15,575 bases of DNA, from positions 1 to 15,575 of the forward strand of contig JAGHTD010000232.1 of NCBI GenBank assembly GCA_018065475.1, read 5' to 3'. This DNA comes from Candidatus Colimorpha enterica. GTDB lineage: Bacteria; Bacillota; Clostridia; Oscillospirales; CAG-272. Every line of letters begins with the position of its first letter. Position 1 is the stretch's first letter. Below the pieces are notes generated by a model, which was not told the DNA's origin, ran no database searches, and saw only the letters and a program-made list of their open reading frames with translations. Shown here one piece after another: positions 7,471-13,929 of the stretch. Made by a program: the position numbers and the translations under genes.

Positions 7471-7665
7471 TCAACCTCCATCCGGGAGGGAGGGGGACCG
7501 CTTGCGGTGGAAGGAGCCCGGCGAGCACTCTATTGTTAGTATTTCTTCACCGATGAAAGTAATACTAACAATTACATTTCGTTTCTATATTTTACGAAGC
7601 TGAACTGTTAGTGCCGCGGGCTCCTCCACCGCTACGCGGAGCCCCCTCCCGGAGGGAGCTGGACA
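7471..7665. repeat. Two-armed hairpin element C
   Basis: The left arm has stem 1 CCTCC/GGAGG (from about 7475), stem 2 ACCGC-TT-GCGGT (7497-7508) and the tail GGAAGGAGCCCGGCGAGC. The middle holds the 11-bp inverted repeat at 7533-7571. The right arm is inverted: GCGGGCTCCTCC, stem 2 CCGC-TAC-GCGG (7629-7639), then CCCTCCCGGAGGGAGCTGG. Confidence 0.7.
7533..7571. repeat. Perfect 11-bp inverted repeat around a conserved TTCACCGATGAA core
   Basis: TTGTTAGTATT (7533-7543) and AATACTAACAA (7561-7571) are exact inverted copies separated by 17 bases that contain TTCACCGATGAA. The same core sits in the middle of element A (about 6959-6970) and, inverted and slightly altered, at about 13558-13570. 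Confidence 0.75.
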
Positions 7666-7788
7666 CGTGCGTCATCGACATAAAGTTTGTGCCTCACCGT
7701 ACAAAAAGGCGGGACCAAGCCTCCCCTGTGCAAGGGTCCTCCGATCATCTTCAAACAGAAAGCAAAGCAAGCAGATCGTCCAGCCTCG

Positions 7789-7818
7789 CTAAACAGCGTG
7801 CGAACTACGTTCGCCCGC
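7789..7818. repeat. 30-bp direct repeat with GCGAAC/GTTCGC hairpin, copy 2
   Basis: Second copy of the 7399-7428 repeat, differing only in the hairpin loop. It is followed directly by the remnant of a two-armed element (7821-7868). Confidence 0.8.
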
Positions 7819-7820
7819 CT

Positions 7821-7868
7821 GTCCACCTTCCTCCGGGAGCCCGGCGATCGCTTTATTTGACGGAAATC
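7821..7868. repeat. Truncated left arm of a two-armed element next to the kinase gene
   Basis: Positions 7836-7868 repeat 6926-6958 (GGAGCCCGGCGAT, then GCTTTATTTGACGGAAATC) with one mismatch, but stem 2 is missing: the stem 1 remnant CCTCCGGGAGC runs directly into the tail, as after an internal deletion. From 7869 to the kinase start I see no repeat and no convincing promoter. Confidence 0.65.
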
Positions 7869-7932
7869 CGTTTCCCGAAGCCCTCCCCCAACATCAATCA
7901 AACGTAAAAAACCAAAAAGGACAATAATAAAT

Positions 7933-10794
7933 ATGAGACACAGTCGTATGTCGCTCAAAAAAATAATATCCGCACTGATGATCGCAGTAATGCTGAGTCA
8001 GGCGTTTTCCGCCTTTGCTTCCGACGGCGTGATCGAGCAGAAAACGGTCACGATCGCCTACTACGAAGCCGAAAATATGATGAGAGGCGCGTGGGACGGC
8101 GCAAAGAAGGGCGGCTACGCCTACGACTATATGCAGGAGGTCAAAAACAACACCGGCTGGAATTACGAGTACGTTTACGGCACCTTCCCGGAGCTTATGG
8201 AGAGATTTCTCAACGGTGAGATCGACGTCTTCCCCTATCTTTCCTACTCCGACGAGAGAGCCGAGAAAATGCTCTATCCGAACATCGCGATGGGTGTTGA
8301 GGAGTTCTATCTTTCGACGCTTCCGGGCAAGGAGATCGACTGCACCGACCTCACCAACCTGAACGGCAAGCGTATCGGCGTCGATAAGGACACCTTCCAG
8401 GTCATCGTCCTCCGCGAGTATCTGAAAGAGCACGGCATTTCCGCCGTCATCGTCCCCTACGAGACCACCGAGATGAAATGGGTGGCACTGCATAAGGGCG
8501 AGATCGACGTCTCCTACGATACCTGCGTCGTCGCAAGCACCGAGCTCGTCTCGATCCTCAAGATCGGCGAGCAGGACTATTTCGTCTGCGTCTCGAAGAA
8601 CCGCCCCGACCTCATCGAGGACCTCAACGTCGCGCAGAGCACGATCAGCGAGACCAACCGTTCCTACATTGCGACGCTCCACTCCGAATATTTCGGAAAC
8701 GCGCCGCTCCACATAATGCTTTCTTCCGAGGAGGAGGACTGGCTGAGGGCTCACCCCGTCGTTAAAGCGGGCGGCCTCAAAAACCTCAAACCCTACTCCT
8801 ACGTCACGAAGAACGGCAGCCCCGCGGGCGTCAACTACGACATTCTCAACCTCGCCTTCAACAAGCTGAGGAGGGAAGTCAGCGTCGAGTGGGTGCTCTT
8901 TGACTCGGAAAGCGAGCTTCTCCGCGCGCTTTACGCGGGTGAGATCGACATTTGCGTGCCGGAATACCGCAGCTACTACGTCGCAGAGCAGGACGGAGTG
9001 CTCATTTCGTCCACGATGGTCTCGATAAATATGGCGATGCTCCACAAGGGAGTCACCGACAACACGGACATCGAAACCATTGCCGTATCCAACAACGGGC
9101 TCGCACGTCTCTACGTCGAGGAATACTACCCGAGCGCAAAGCTCCTGATAACCGAGTCCGTCGCCGCCGCCAAGAGAAAGGTGCAGGCGGGGGACGCCGA
9201 CTGCGTCATAGCGCAGGCGGACAGTCTCAACGAGGAGACCGAAAGGATCTTCGGAAGCAAGATATTCACGGTCAGCGCGCTCGCGCAGACCTGCGACGTA
9301 TCGGCCGCCGCCACCTCCGAGAACGCTCTCATCCTTAAAACGCTCAACCGCGGACTTGCCCTCATCACCGTTTCGGAAAGAGACAGGATCGTCTCCGCCC
9401 ATTCGGTCGAGTCGCTTCAGAACGAGGAGCTGATCAACACCTTCCTGCGCGAGTATTACAGAGAGATAATGCTCATCGCGATCGCAGTTCTCATCCTCGT
9501 CATTATCATCATAGTTGCTTCGTGCGCACGCAGAAAGAAGGCGGAGAACGAGTACCGTCAGTCGATAATCGAAGCCAACACCAAGCTCAACCAGATGAAC
9601 AGGAAGATCAACGAGTCGCTCCAGCTCGCCGAGGAAGCGTCCAAGGCGAAGACGAGCTTCCTCTTCAATATGTCCCACGATATCCGTACGCCTATGAACG
9701 CGATCCGCGGATACACGGCAATGGCGAAAAAGCACGTTGACGACCCGAAGGAGGTAGGGGAACTGCTCGAAAAGATCGACGTTTCGGGCTCGCACCTGCT
9801 CTCGCTCGTCAACCAGGTGCTTGAAATGTCCCGTATCGAGAGCGGAAAGGTCACTTTGCAGGAACAGCTCTGCGACGTGCTCGAACGCTCCGAGGAGCTT
9901 ATCACCATTGCGCAGGGCAACGCGAAGGTCAAGGACATCAACCTCTCCCGTACCGTCCGCAGGATAAACCACAGAATGGTGCTGACCGACGGCGACAGAG
10001 TAAATCAGGTCATTCTCAACATCGTCGGAAACGCGATAAAATATACCGCCGAGGGCGGAAAGGTTGAGTACATAATAGAGGAAAGACCCTACGTCGTTTC
10101 CGGCAAGGTATCCGAGACCCACGGGCTTTACTACTTTACGGTAAAGGACAACGGTATCGGAATGTCGAAGGAGTTCCTCACACACATCTTCGACGATTTC
10201 TCGCGTGAGAACAGTACGACGGTCAGCAAGATACAGGGTACCGGACTCGGTATGTCGATAGTCAAGAAGCTCGTCGATCTTATGGGCGGAACCATTGAAA
10301 TAGAGTCCGAAAAGGGCGTCGGAACGACGATGACGGTCGCTCTGCCGCTGAAATACGCCGAAGATCAGACACCCGTCGGCTCGGACGAGAAGAGCGACGG
10401 CGTCATCGACTTCTCCGGAAAACGTCTGCTCCTCGTCGAGGATAACGAGATGAACAGAGAGATCGCCTGCGACGTCCTCGAGGACGCGGGATTCACGGTC
10501 GAAACCGCAAACGACGGCGATATTGCGGTCGGAATGGTCGCAAGATCAGATCCCGGCTACTACGACGCCGTACTTATGGACGTTCAGATGCCGACGATGA
10601 ACGGTTACGAGGCGACGAAAGCGATCAGAGCCCTCCCGATGAAGGATCACGCCGAGATCGTGATAATCGCGATGACGGCAAACGTCTTCGAGGAAGACAG
10701 ACAGAACGCCATCAACGCGGGAATGAACGACCACCTGAAGAAGCCGATCGAGGTCACAAAGCTCTTCGATACCCTGTCGAAGTATATTAAATAA
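7933..10794 (+). CDS. Hybrid sensor histidine kinase with two solute-binding sensor domains
   Basis: A 953-residue protein of BvgS/EvgS-like layout. A signal sequence (~1-30, ending AFA) is followed by two SBP_bac_3-like venus-flytrap domains outside the membrane (~37-253 and ~262-481, the second opening with AHPVVKAG and PAGVNYDIL). A transmembrane helix (511-531) and a short coiled coil (~537-570) lead to HisKA with phospho-acceptor H582 (NMSHDIRTP), then HATPase with N-box N696/N700, G1 DNGIGM (739-744) and G2 GTGLGM (769-774). A receiver domain follows with acidic pair E836/D837, phospho-acceptor D883 (LMDVQMP), T915 and K937. There is no HPt domain and no response regulator nearby, so the output partner must be elsewhere. 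The RBS AAGGA (7917-7921) supports the first ATG; ATG 7948 is an alternative. The ligand is unknown, perhaps an amino acid or small metabolite. Confidence 0.93.
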   Translation: MRHSRMSLKKIISALMIAVMLSQAFSAFASDGVIEQKTVTIAYYEAENMMRGAWDGAKKGGYAYDYMQEVKNNTGWNYEYVYGTFPELMERFLNGEIDVFPYLSYSDERAEKMLYPNIAMGVEEFYLSTLPGKEIDCTDLTNLNGKRIGVDKDTFQVIVLREYLKEHGISAVIVPYETTEMKWVALHKGEIDVSYDTCVVASTELVSILKIGEQDYFVCVSKNRPDLIEDLNVAQSTISETNRSYIATLHSEYFGNAPLHIMLSSEEEDWLRAHPVVKAGGLKNLKPYSYVTKNGSPAGVNYDILNLAFNKLRREVSVEWVLFDSESELLRALYAGEIDICVPEYRSYYVAEQDGVLISSTMVSINMAMLHKGVTDNTDIETIAVSNNGLARLYVEEYYPSAKLLITESVAAAKRKVQAGDADCVIAQADSLNEETERIFGSKIFTVSALAQTCDVSAAATSENALILKTLNRGLALITVSERDRIVSAHSVESLQNEELINTFLREYYREIMLIAIAVLILVIIIIVASCARRKKAENEYRQSIIEANTKLNQMNRKINESLQLAEEASKAKTSFLFNMSHDIRTPMNAIRGYTAMAKKHVDDPKEVGELLEKIDVSGSHLLSLVNQVLEMSRIESGKVTLQEQLCDVLERSEELITIAQGNAKVKDINLSRTVRRINHRMVLTDGDRVNQVILNIVGNAIKYTAEGGKVEYIIEERPYVVSGKVSETHGLYYFTVKDNGIGMSKEFLTHIFDDFSRENSTTVSKIQGTGLGMSIVKKLVDLMGGTIEIESEKGVGTTMTVALPLKYAEDQTPVGSDEKSDGVIDFSGKRLLLVEDNEMNREIACDVLEDAGFTVETANDGDIAVGMVARSDPGYYDAVLMDVQMPTMNGYEATKAIRALPMKDHAEIVIIAMTANVFEEDRQNAINAGMNDHLKKPIEVTKLFDTLSKYIK

Positions 10795-10819
10795 TATAAG
10801 GAAGAGAATCGCAGGCAGA

Positions 10820-10947
10820 GCGCCTTCGTCGCAGTGATGCGTCCCGCAAGCGCGTGATGTATGCCTTCGGCAAGTGATACGCGCTTACAGCGCTGTGATG
10901 CGTGCTGACGCACGTGAAACGGTAGGGGACGGCCCCCGGACGTCCCG
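10820..10947. repeat. GTGATG-spaced micro-hairpin array 2 plus GTAGGGGACGG tail
   Basis: It begins about 25 bases after the kinase stop. GTGATG or GTGATA occurs at 10834, 10854, 10874 and 10895, then GTGAAACGG at 10914 (period 19-21 bp). Hairpins include TGCC-TTC-GGCA (10862-10872), GCGCT-TAC-AGCGC (10881-10893) and GCGT-GCTG-ACGC (10900-10911); the first two units have decayed. Unit types match array 1 but in a different order. The array ends in the same GTAGGGGACGG...CGTCCCGC tail (10922-10948). Confidence 0.8.
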
Positions 10948-10981
10948 CTTAATAAAAACTGCAAAAATAACCCGGCTTCCG

Positions 10982-11229
10982 GTAGGGGAGGTCAGCTACG
11001 AAGCTTGCTATCTTCACAGAGCTTCGCTACGCTCGGCTTGCTCCTCCCGGTTGTATGGAGAGGCACAACTTATCGGCGGGGTATGAACGCGTCCGGCTCC
11101 TTTCGGGTTCGCACTAACCTTGAGGAACAGATGCACTGTCAACCTCCCTCGGGAGGGAGCTGGACAGGGTGCTTGCTTTAAGTTAGTGCCACAACCCGAC
11201 GAAACGGGAGGACCAAGGCCCTCCCCTAC
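10982..11229. repeat. Composite inverted-repeat element E between kinase and GH42-like gene
   Basis: It is bounded by GTAGGGGAGG (10982) and its inverse, GGGAGGACCAAGG then CCCTCCCCTAC (11206-11229). The left boundary hairpin is expanded by a segment containing CAGCTACG and GCTTCGCTACGCTCG. Further in, GCACTAAC (11111-11118) faces GTTAGTGC (11182-11189), and the centre holds stem 1 CCTCCC-TCG-GGAGGGAG (about 11143-11159). The bases 11230-11284 show no repeat I can assign. No gene is supported in 10795-11345. Confidence 0.65.
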
Positions 11230-11284
11230 GGCGGTACATCCAACGCCTCCCCACCATTCACCCCATCGCACCCCCACACCGCAC

Positions 11285-11333
11285 AGTGTCCGAAGTGTCC
11301 AAACGGTCATCGTGGACACATTGGACACTTTTT
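11285..11333 (+). terminator. GTGTCC-built terminator-like hairpin in the leader of the GH42-like gene
   Basis: AGTGTCCGAAGTGTCCA pairs with TGGACACATTGGACACT around an 11-nt loop, giving a stem of about 17 bp with one A-A mismatch and one G-T wobble, followed by five T (11329-11333). GTGTCC sits at 11286 and 11295 and its inverse at 11314 and 11323, each pair spaced 9 bp. It ends just before the RBS AAAGGA (11335-11340). It could be a terminator of incoming transcription, an attenuator, or a double operator. Confidence 0.6.
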
Positions 11334-11345
11334 GAAAGGAACAAT

Positions 11346-13256
11346 ATGGAACAGGTCAAAATCACACGCAAAAACGGCGTATTGAAGGTAGATATAGACG
11401 GCGAGCTTTTCGATCCGCTCTCCTTCAAATCATTCAGACCCACCGACAGAAACATCAGCGACTTTTACAAGGCGGGCGTCCGCCTCTTTTCGGTCATCTC
11501 GACCGGAATGAAATGTGTGATCGGCCTGCCCTACACGCTTTTCGGCGACAGCTGGGTCGGCGACGGCAAATACGATATGAAACCGGTCGATAAAGTGATC
11601 GATCTCTTCATAAAAAACGCCCCCGACGGCTATTTTGCCCTCATGCTGCAGCTTGACACCCGCCCGTGGTACTGCGAAAAGCACGGCGTGCCATACACCT
11701 TCACCCACCTTTCGCAGACGCTCGGCGATCCCGAATACAGAAAAGCCGCCTGCGATTACATGAAGGCGGTGATCTCCCACGTCGAGGAGAAATACGGCGA
11801 CCGATTCTACGGCTATTTCCTGATGTGCGGTTTCACGACTGAATGGATGAGCCAGCACGACGACGAACAGAGCCACCCGATAAAGGAAAAAGCGTACAGA
11901 GAATGGACAGGTGACGATAAAGTGTCCATACCCGCACACGAACTGCTGGACACTTTTGACGGACACGCATTTGTGTCCGAAGAAGTGTCCGAGTACAGAC
12001 GCTTCAACGCCGAACTCGTCGCGGACAGTCTTCTGTACTTCGCACGCGAAGCAAAGGAACTGACACATTATAAGAAGCTGATCGGCGCTTATTACGGCTA
12101 TCTTTTCGAGCTTCACGGCTCTCGACTGTGGAATACCGGGCACCTTTCCTACGAAAAGGTCTTCACTTCGCCCTATATCGACATGATCTCCTCCCCGTCG
12201 TCCTACGCCTACCGCGATCCGTCGTCGGTTTCGGCGTTTATGGTCGCACAGCGCACCCTCGATTCGCACGGGAAGCTCTATTACCTCGAATACGACCACA
12301 TCACTCACTGCACCCCGAAGAGTACCAACGGCTTCGACAACATCCCCGGCAGAGAGAGCGCCTTCAAAACCGCCGAGGAGACCGTGGACAGTATGAGGCG
12401 GGACTTCATGCTCTGCCACGCAAACGGAACTGCCCTTTGGTGGTTCGATATGTTCGAGGGGTGGTTCTACGATCCGGTGCTCATGGAGTCGATAAGGCAG
12501 ATGATAGAGATCGAAAAACGGCTCTCCGACCTTGACGGAAGCACGGCGGCGGAGGTTCTCGTCGTCGTTTCGGGTGAGGCGCTTTTCGGCGTCAACAAGA
12601 AATCGGGGCTCAACGACCGCCTGCTCGGCGATTTCAGAGATCACCTCTCCCGCCTCGGCGCGCCTTACGACGTTTATTCCGCTTGCGACGCCCCGTCGCT
12701 CGACCTTAGCCGCTACAAGCTGATCATAATCCCCGAAATGTTCTCCCTCCCCGAGGGATTTGAGGACTTCGTCCGCAGGGCGAAGGCGGCGGGAAAGACG
12801 ATTTTTTGGTTCTATGCGCCCGGTTACGTCACCGGAGGGCTTGAAAAAGTGTGCGAACTGACCGATCTTGACGTAAAAGAGACCGACGGCGAGGGGTTGA
12901 AACCCTGCCTCGAAGCGTTCGGCGAAGTTGAGACCATGCCGGAGGCGGTATGGAAGAAGGTCGGCGGACGGCTCACTTTCTACGCCCCGACGCCGATAAC
13001 CTCCTCCGCTCCGCTCCGCAAGGCGGCGGAAATGTCGGGGGTCAGGCTCATATCGCCCGGACCCGCCGAGCCCGTTTACGTCAACCGCTCCTCGGGCGGC
13101 GTCTATACGGACAAAGAGGCGGTGCTTTACCTCCCCGACGGGGAGTACGAGGACGTCTTCACCGGCGAAAGATTCCTTTCCGCCGAAGGCACCCTCCGCC
13201 TCCGCCCCACCCCGCTCAGGTCGAAATTGCTGGTGGAGAAAAGGTTTTTGGAGTGA
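11346..13256 (+). CDS. GH42-like clan-A glycoside hydrolase with trimerisation-type domain
   Basis: A 636-residue protein, probably a cytoplasmic beta-galactosidase-type enzyme. The N-terminal half (to ~380) reads as a TIM barrel. The probable acid/base is E166 (GFTTEWMSQ) and the probable nucleophile E315 (KLYYLEYDH), with ALWWFDMFEGWF (363-374) as the strand-8 aromatic cluster; this spacing fits clan GH-A and GH42, but the assignment is by pattern only. Residues ~400-500 (VLVVVSGEALFG, YKLIIIPEMFSLP, GKTIFWFYAPG) look like the GATase-like fold of the GH42 trimerisation domain, and the tail (590-636) like a small beta domain. Start ATG 11346 has AAAGGA five bases upstream; reading further upstream to 11286 would translate the leader hairpin and is rejected. 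There is no signal peptide. A diverged or uncharacterised GH family is possible. Confidence 0.7.
   Translation: MEQVKITRKNGVLKVDIDGELFDPLSFKSFRPTDRNISDFYKAGVRLFSVISTGMKCVIGLPYTLFGDSWVGDGKYDMKPVDKVIDLFIKNAPDGYFALMLQLDTRPWYCEKHGVPYTFTHLSQTLGDPEYRKAACDYMKAVISHVEEKYGDRFYGYFLMCGFTTEWMSQHDDEQSHPIKEKAYREWTGDDKVSIPAHELLDTFDGHAFVSEEVSEYRRFNAELVADSLLYFAREAKELTHYKKLIGAYYGYLFELHGSRLWNTGHLSYEKVFTSPYIDMISSPSSYAYRDPSSVSAFMVAQRTLDSHGKLYYLEYDHITHCTPKSTNGFDNIPGRESAFKTAEETVDSMRRDFMLCHANGTALWWFDMFEGWFYDPVLMESIRQMIEIEKRLSDLDGSTAAEVLVVVSGEALFGVNKKSGLNDRLLGDFRDHLSRLGAPYDVYSACDAPSLDLSRYKLIIIPEMFSLPEGFEDFVRRAKAAGKTIFWFYAPGYVTGGLEKVCELTDLDVKETDGEGLKPCLEAFGEVETMPEAVWKKVGGRLTFYAPTPITSSAPLRKAAEMSGVRLISPGPAEPVYVNRSSGGVYTDKEAVLYLPDGEYEDVFTGERFLSAEGTLRLRPTPLRSKLLVEKRFLE
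11948..11990. repeat. Intragenic palindrome of four GTGTCC/GGACAC hexamers
   Basis: GGACAC at 11948 and 11961 faces GTGTCC at 11973 and 11985, with starts 13, 12 and 12 bp apart; one more GTGTCC lies at 11922. The strand can fold into an imperfect hairpin of about 17-18 bp with a GCATTT loop. It lies in frame in the GH42-like gene (residues ~201-215) and uses the same hexamer as the leader hairpin. Confidence 0.7.
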
Positions 13257-13300
13257 AGCAGGGGTTTGAATAATTGATACGGCTACGCCGTAGGGGAGCG

Positions 13301-13325
13301 CAGCTACGCGCTTCGCTAACGCTCG
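13301..13325. repeat. 25-nt insertion in the loop of a 26-nt hairpin repeat
   Basis: Removing CAGCTACGCGCTTCGCTAAC plus GCTCG restores an exact 26-nt copy of the right-end repeat at 13764-13789. A related but longer segment (CAGCTACG ... GCTTCGCTACGCTCG, about 10993-11035) expands the equivalent hairpin of element E. Confidence 0.75.
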
Positions 13326-13373
13326 CCTTGGTGCTCCCGCTTCGTCGGATTTGTCGATCGAAACGGCTGTGCC

Positions 13374-13406
13374 GTAGGGGACGGCCCCCCGGACGTCCCG
13401 TTTTTT
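13374..13406 (+). terminator. Possible intrinsic terminator made from a GTAGGGGACGG repeat
   Basis: The GGGACG...CGTCCC hairpin of this repeat copy is followed directly by six T (13401-13406), unlike the copies at 6741 and 10922. It lies about 120 bases after the stop of the GH42-like gene and could end its transcript. The stem is short and the loop large, so this is tentative. Confidence 0.4.
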
Positions 13407-13618
13407 GTGCGAGGCACAAACTTATCGGTGAGGCACGCACGTGTCCAGCTCCCTCCGGGAGGGAGCTGTCGAGCGAAGGCGAGACTGAAGGAGCCCGCGG
13501 CATAATGAAGTTAGTTTCGGAATGAATAGAAACGGTACTAAATCGTTAGTTATTCTTCCATCGGTGAAGATTTCTGTTAAATAGCGCGATCGCCGGGCTC
13601 CTCCACCGCTCCGCGGAG

Positions 13619-13700
13619 GTCTCGCCACGGGGCGTCGCCCCTGCTCGGTCGGTTCGGCGGATCTGACAGCCCACTGGGCTGTCATTCAATAGCCGCCCCA
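13619..13700. repeat. Approximately 80-nt segment inserted between stems, copy 2
   Basis: It interrupts the right arm of the two-armed element between stem 2 and stem 1, at the same place as 7297-7376 in element B; the equivalent arm of element C (7618-7665) is uninterrupted. It shares TCTCGCC, GCTCGGTC and the perfect hairpin TGACAGCCC-ACT-GGGCTGTCA (13664-13684) followed by TTCA. Confidence 0.7.
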
Positions 13701-13886
13701 CCCCCTCCCGGAGGGAGCTGGACAGTCGGTGCTGGCCTGACAGTTTGCGCCTCACCGTACAAAGCGGGAGCACCAAGGCGCTCCCCTACGAGCTAACGGT
13801 TTTGATATTCTTCAAATAGGATGAAAAGCGTCGGCTTCGTCAACCTCCATTCTGGAGGTAGCCGGGCGGTGCGTCCGTTTCACATC

Positions 13887-13918
13887 AAAAACCCCGCAGG
13901 CGTCAGCCCTGCGGGGTT
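13887..13918 (-). terminator. Intrinsic terminator of the SGNH hydrolase gene
   Basis: On the minus strand an 11-bp perfect stem AACCCCGCAGG/CCTGCGGGGTT with a 7-nt loop is followed by a run of five T (A-run 13887-13891 on the + strand). It begins about 12 bases after the stop codon at 13930-13932. Confidence 0.9.
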
Positions 13919-13929
13919 CGTCATTTATC

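Larger units (their letters stand above)
13290..13789. repeat. Composite inverted-repeat element F, 500 bp
   Basis: The left end is GTAGGGGAGCG + CCTTGGTGCTCCCGC with 25 extra bases (13301-13325) between the two parts; the right end (13764-13789) is the exact inverse of the uninterrupted 26-mer. Inside lie a GTAGGGGACGG hairpin (13374-13400), then a two-armed element: stem 1 CAGCTCCCTCC/GGAGGGAGCTG (about 13446), tail GAAGGAGCCCGC, an AT-rich middle with an inverted ATCGGTGAAGA core, then the inverse arm (CGGGCTCCTCC, stem 2 CCGC-TCC-GCGG at 13606-13616) and CCCCCTCCCGGAGGGAGCTGG-like stem 1 near 13701. A remnant stem, CCTCCATTCTGGAGG, lies beyond it at 13844-13858. No gene is supported in 13257-13929. 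Confidence 0.7.

Noticed and set aside
6656..7932. tRNA, rRNA or insertion-sequence remnants in the large gap
   Set aside because: No cloverleaf with a GTTCGA-type T-loop and no transposase fragment was found; the content is explained by the hairpin modules.
6845..7958. Several 60-110 residue open frames in the first repeat island (and similar ones at 10874-11335 and 13274-13776)
   Set aside because: They translate hairpin repeats in several frames, lack ribosome binding sites and differ between repeat copies.
7894..10185. 763-residue open frame on the minus strand opposite the kinase gene
   Set aside because: It mirrors a strongly supported multi-domain kinase frame; the translation is low-complexity Val/Asp/Arg-rich with no recognisable domain, as expected from GC-biased codon use on the other strand.
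11286..11345. Upstream start for the GH42-like protein
   Set aside because: It would translate the GTGTCC hairpin and T-run; ATG 11346 has a proper AAAGGA site and matches the domain boundary.
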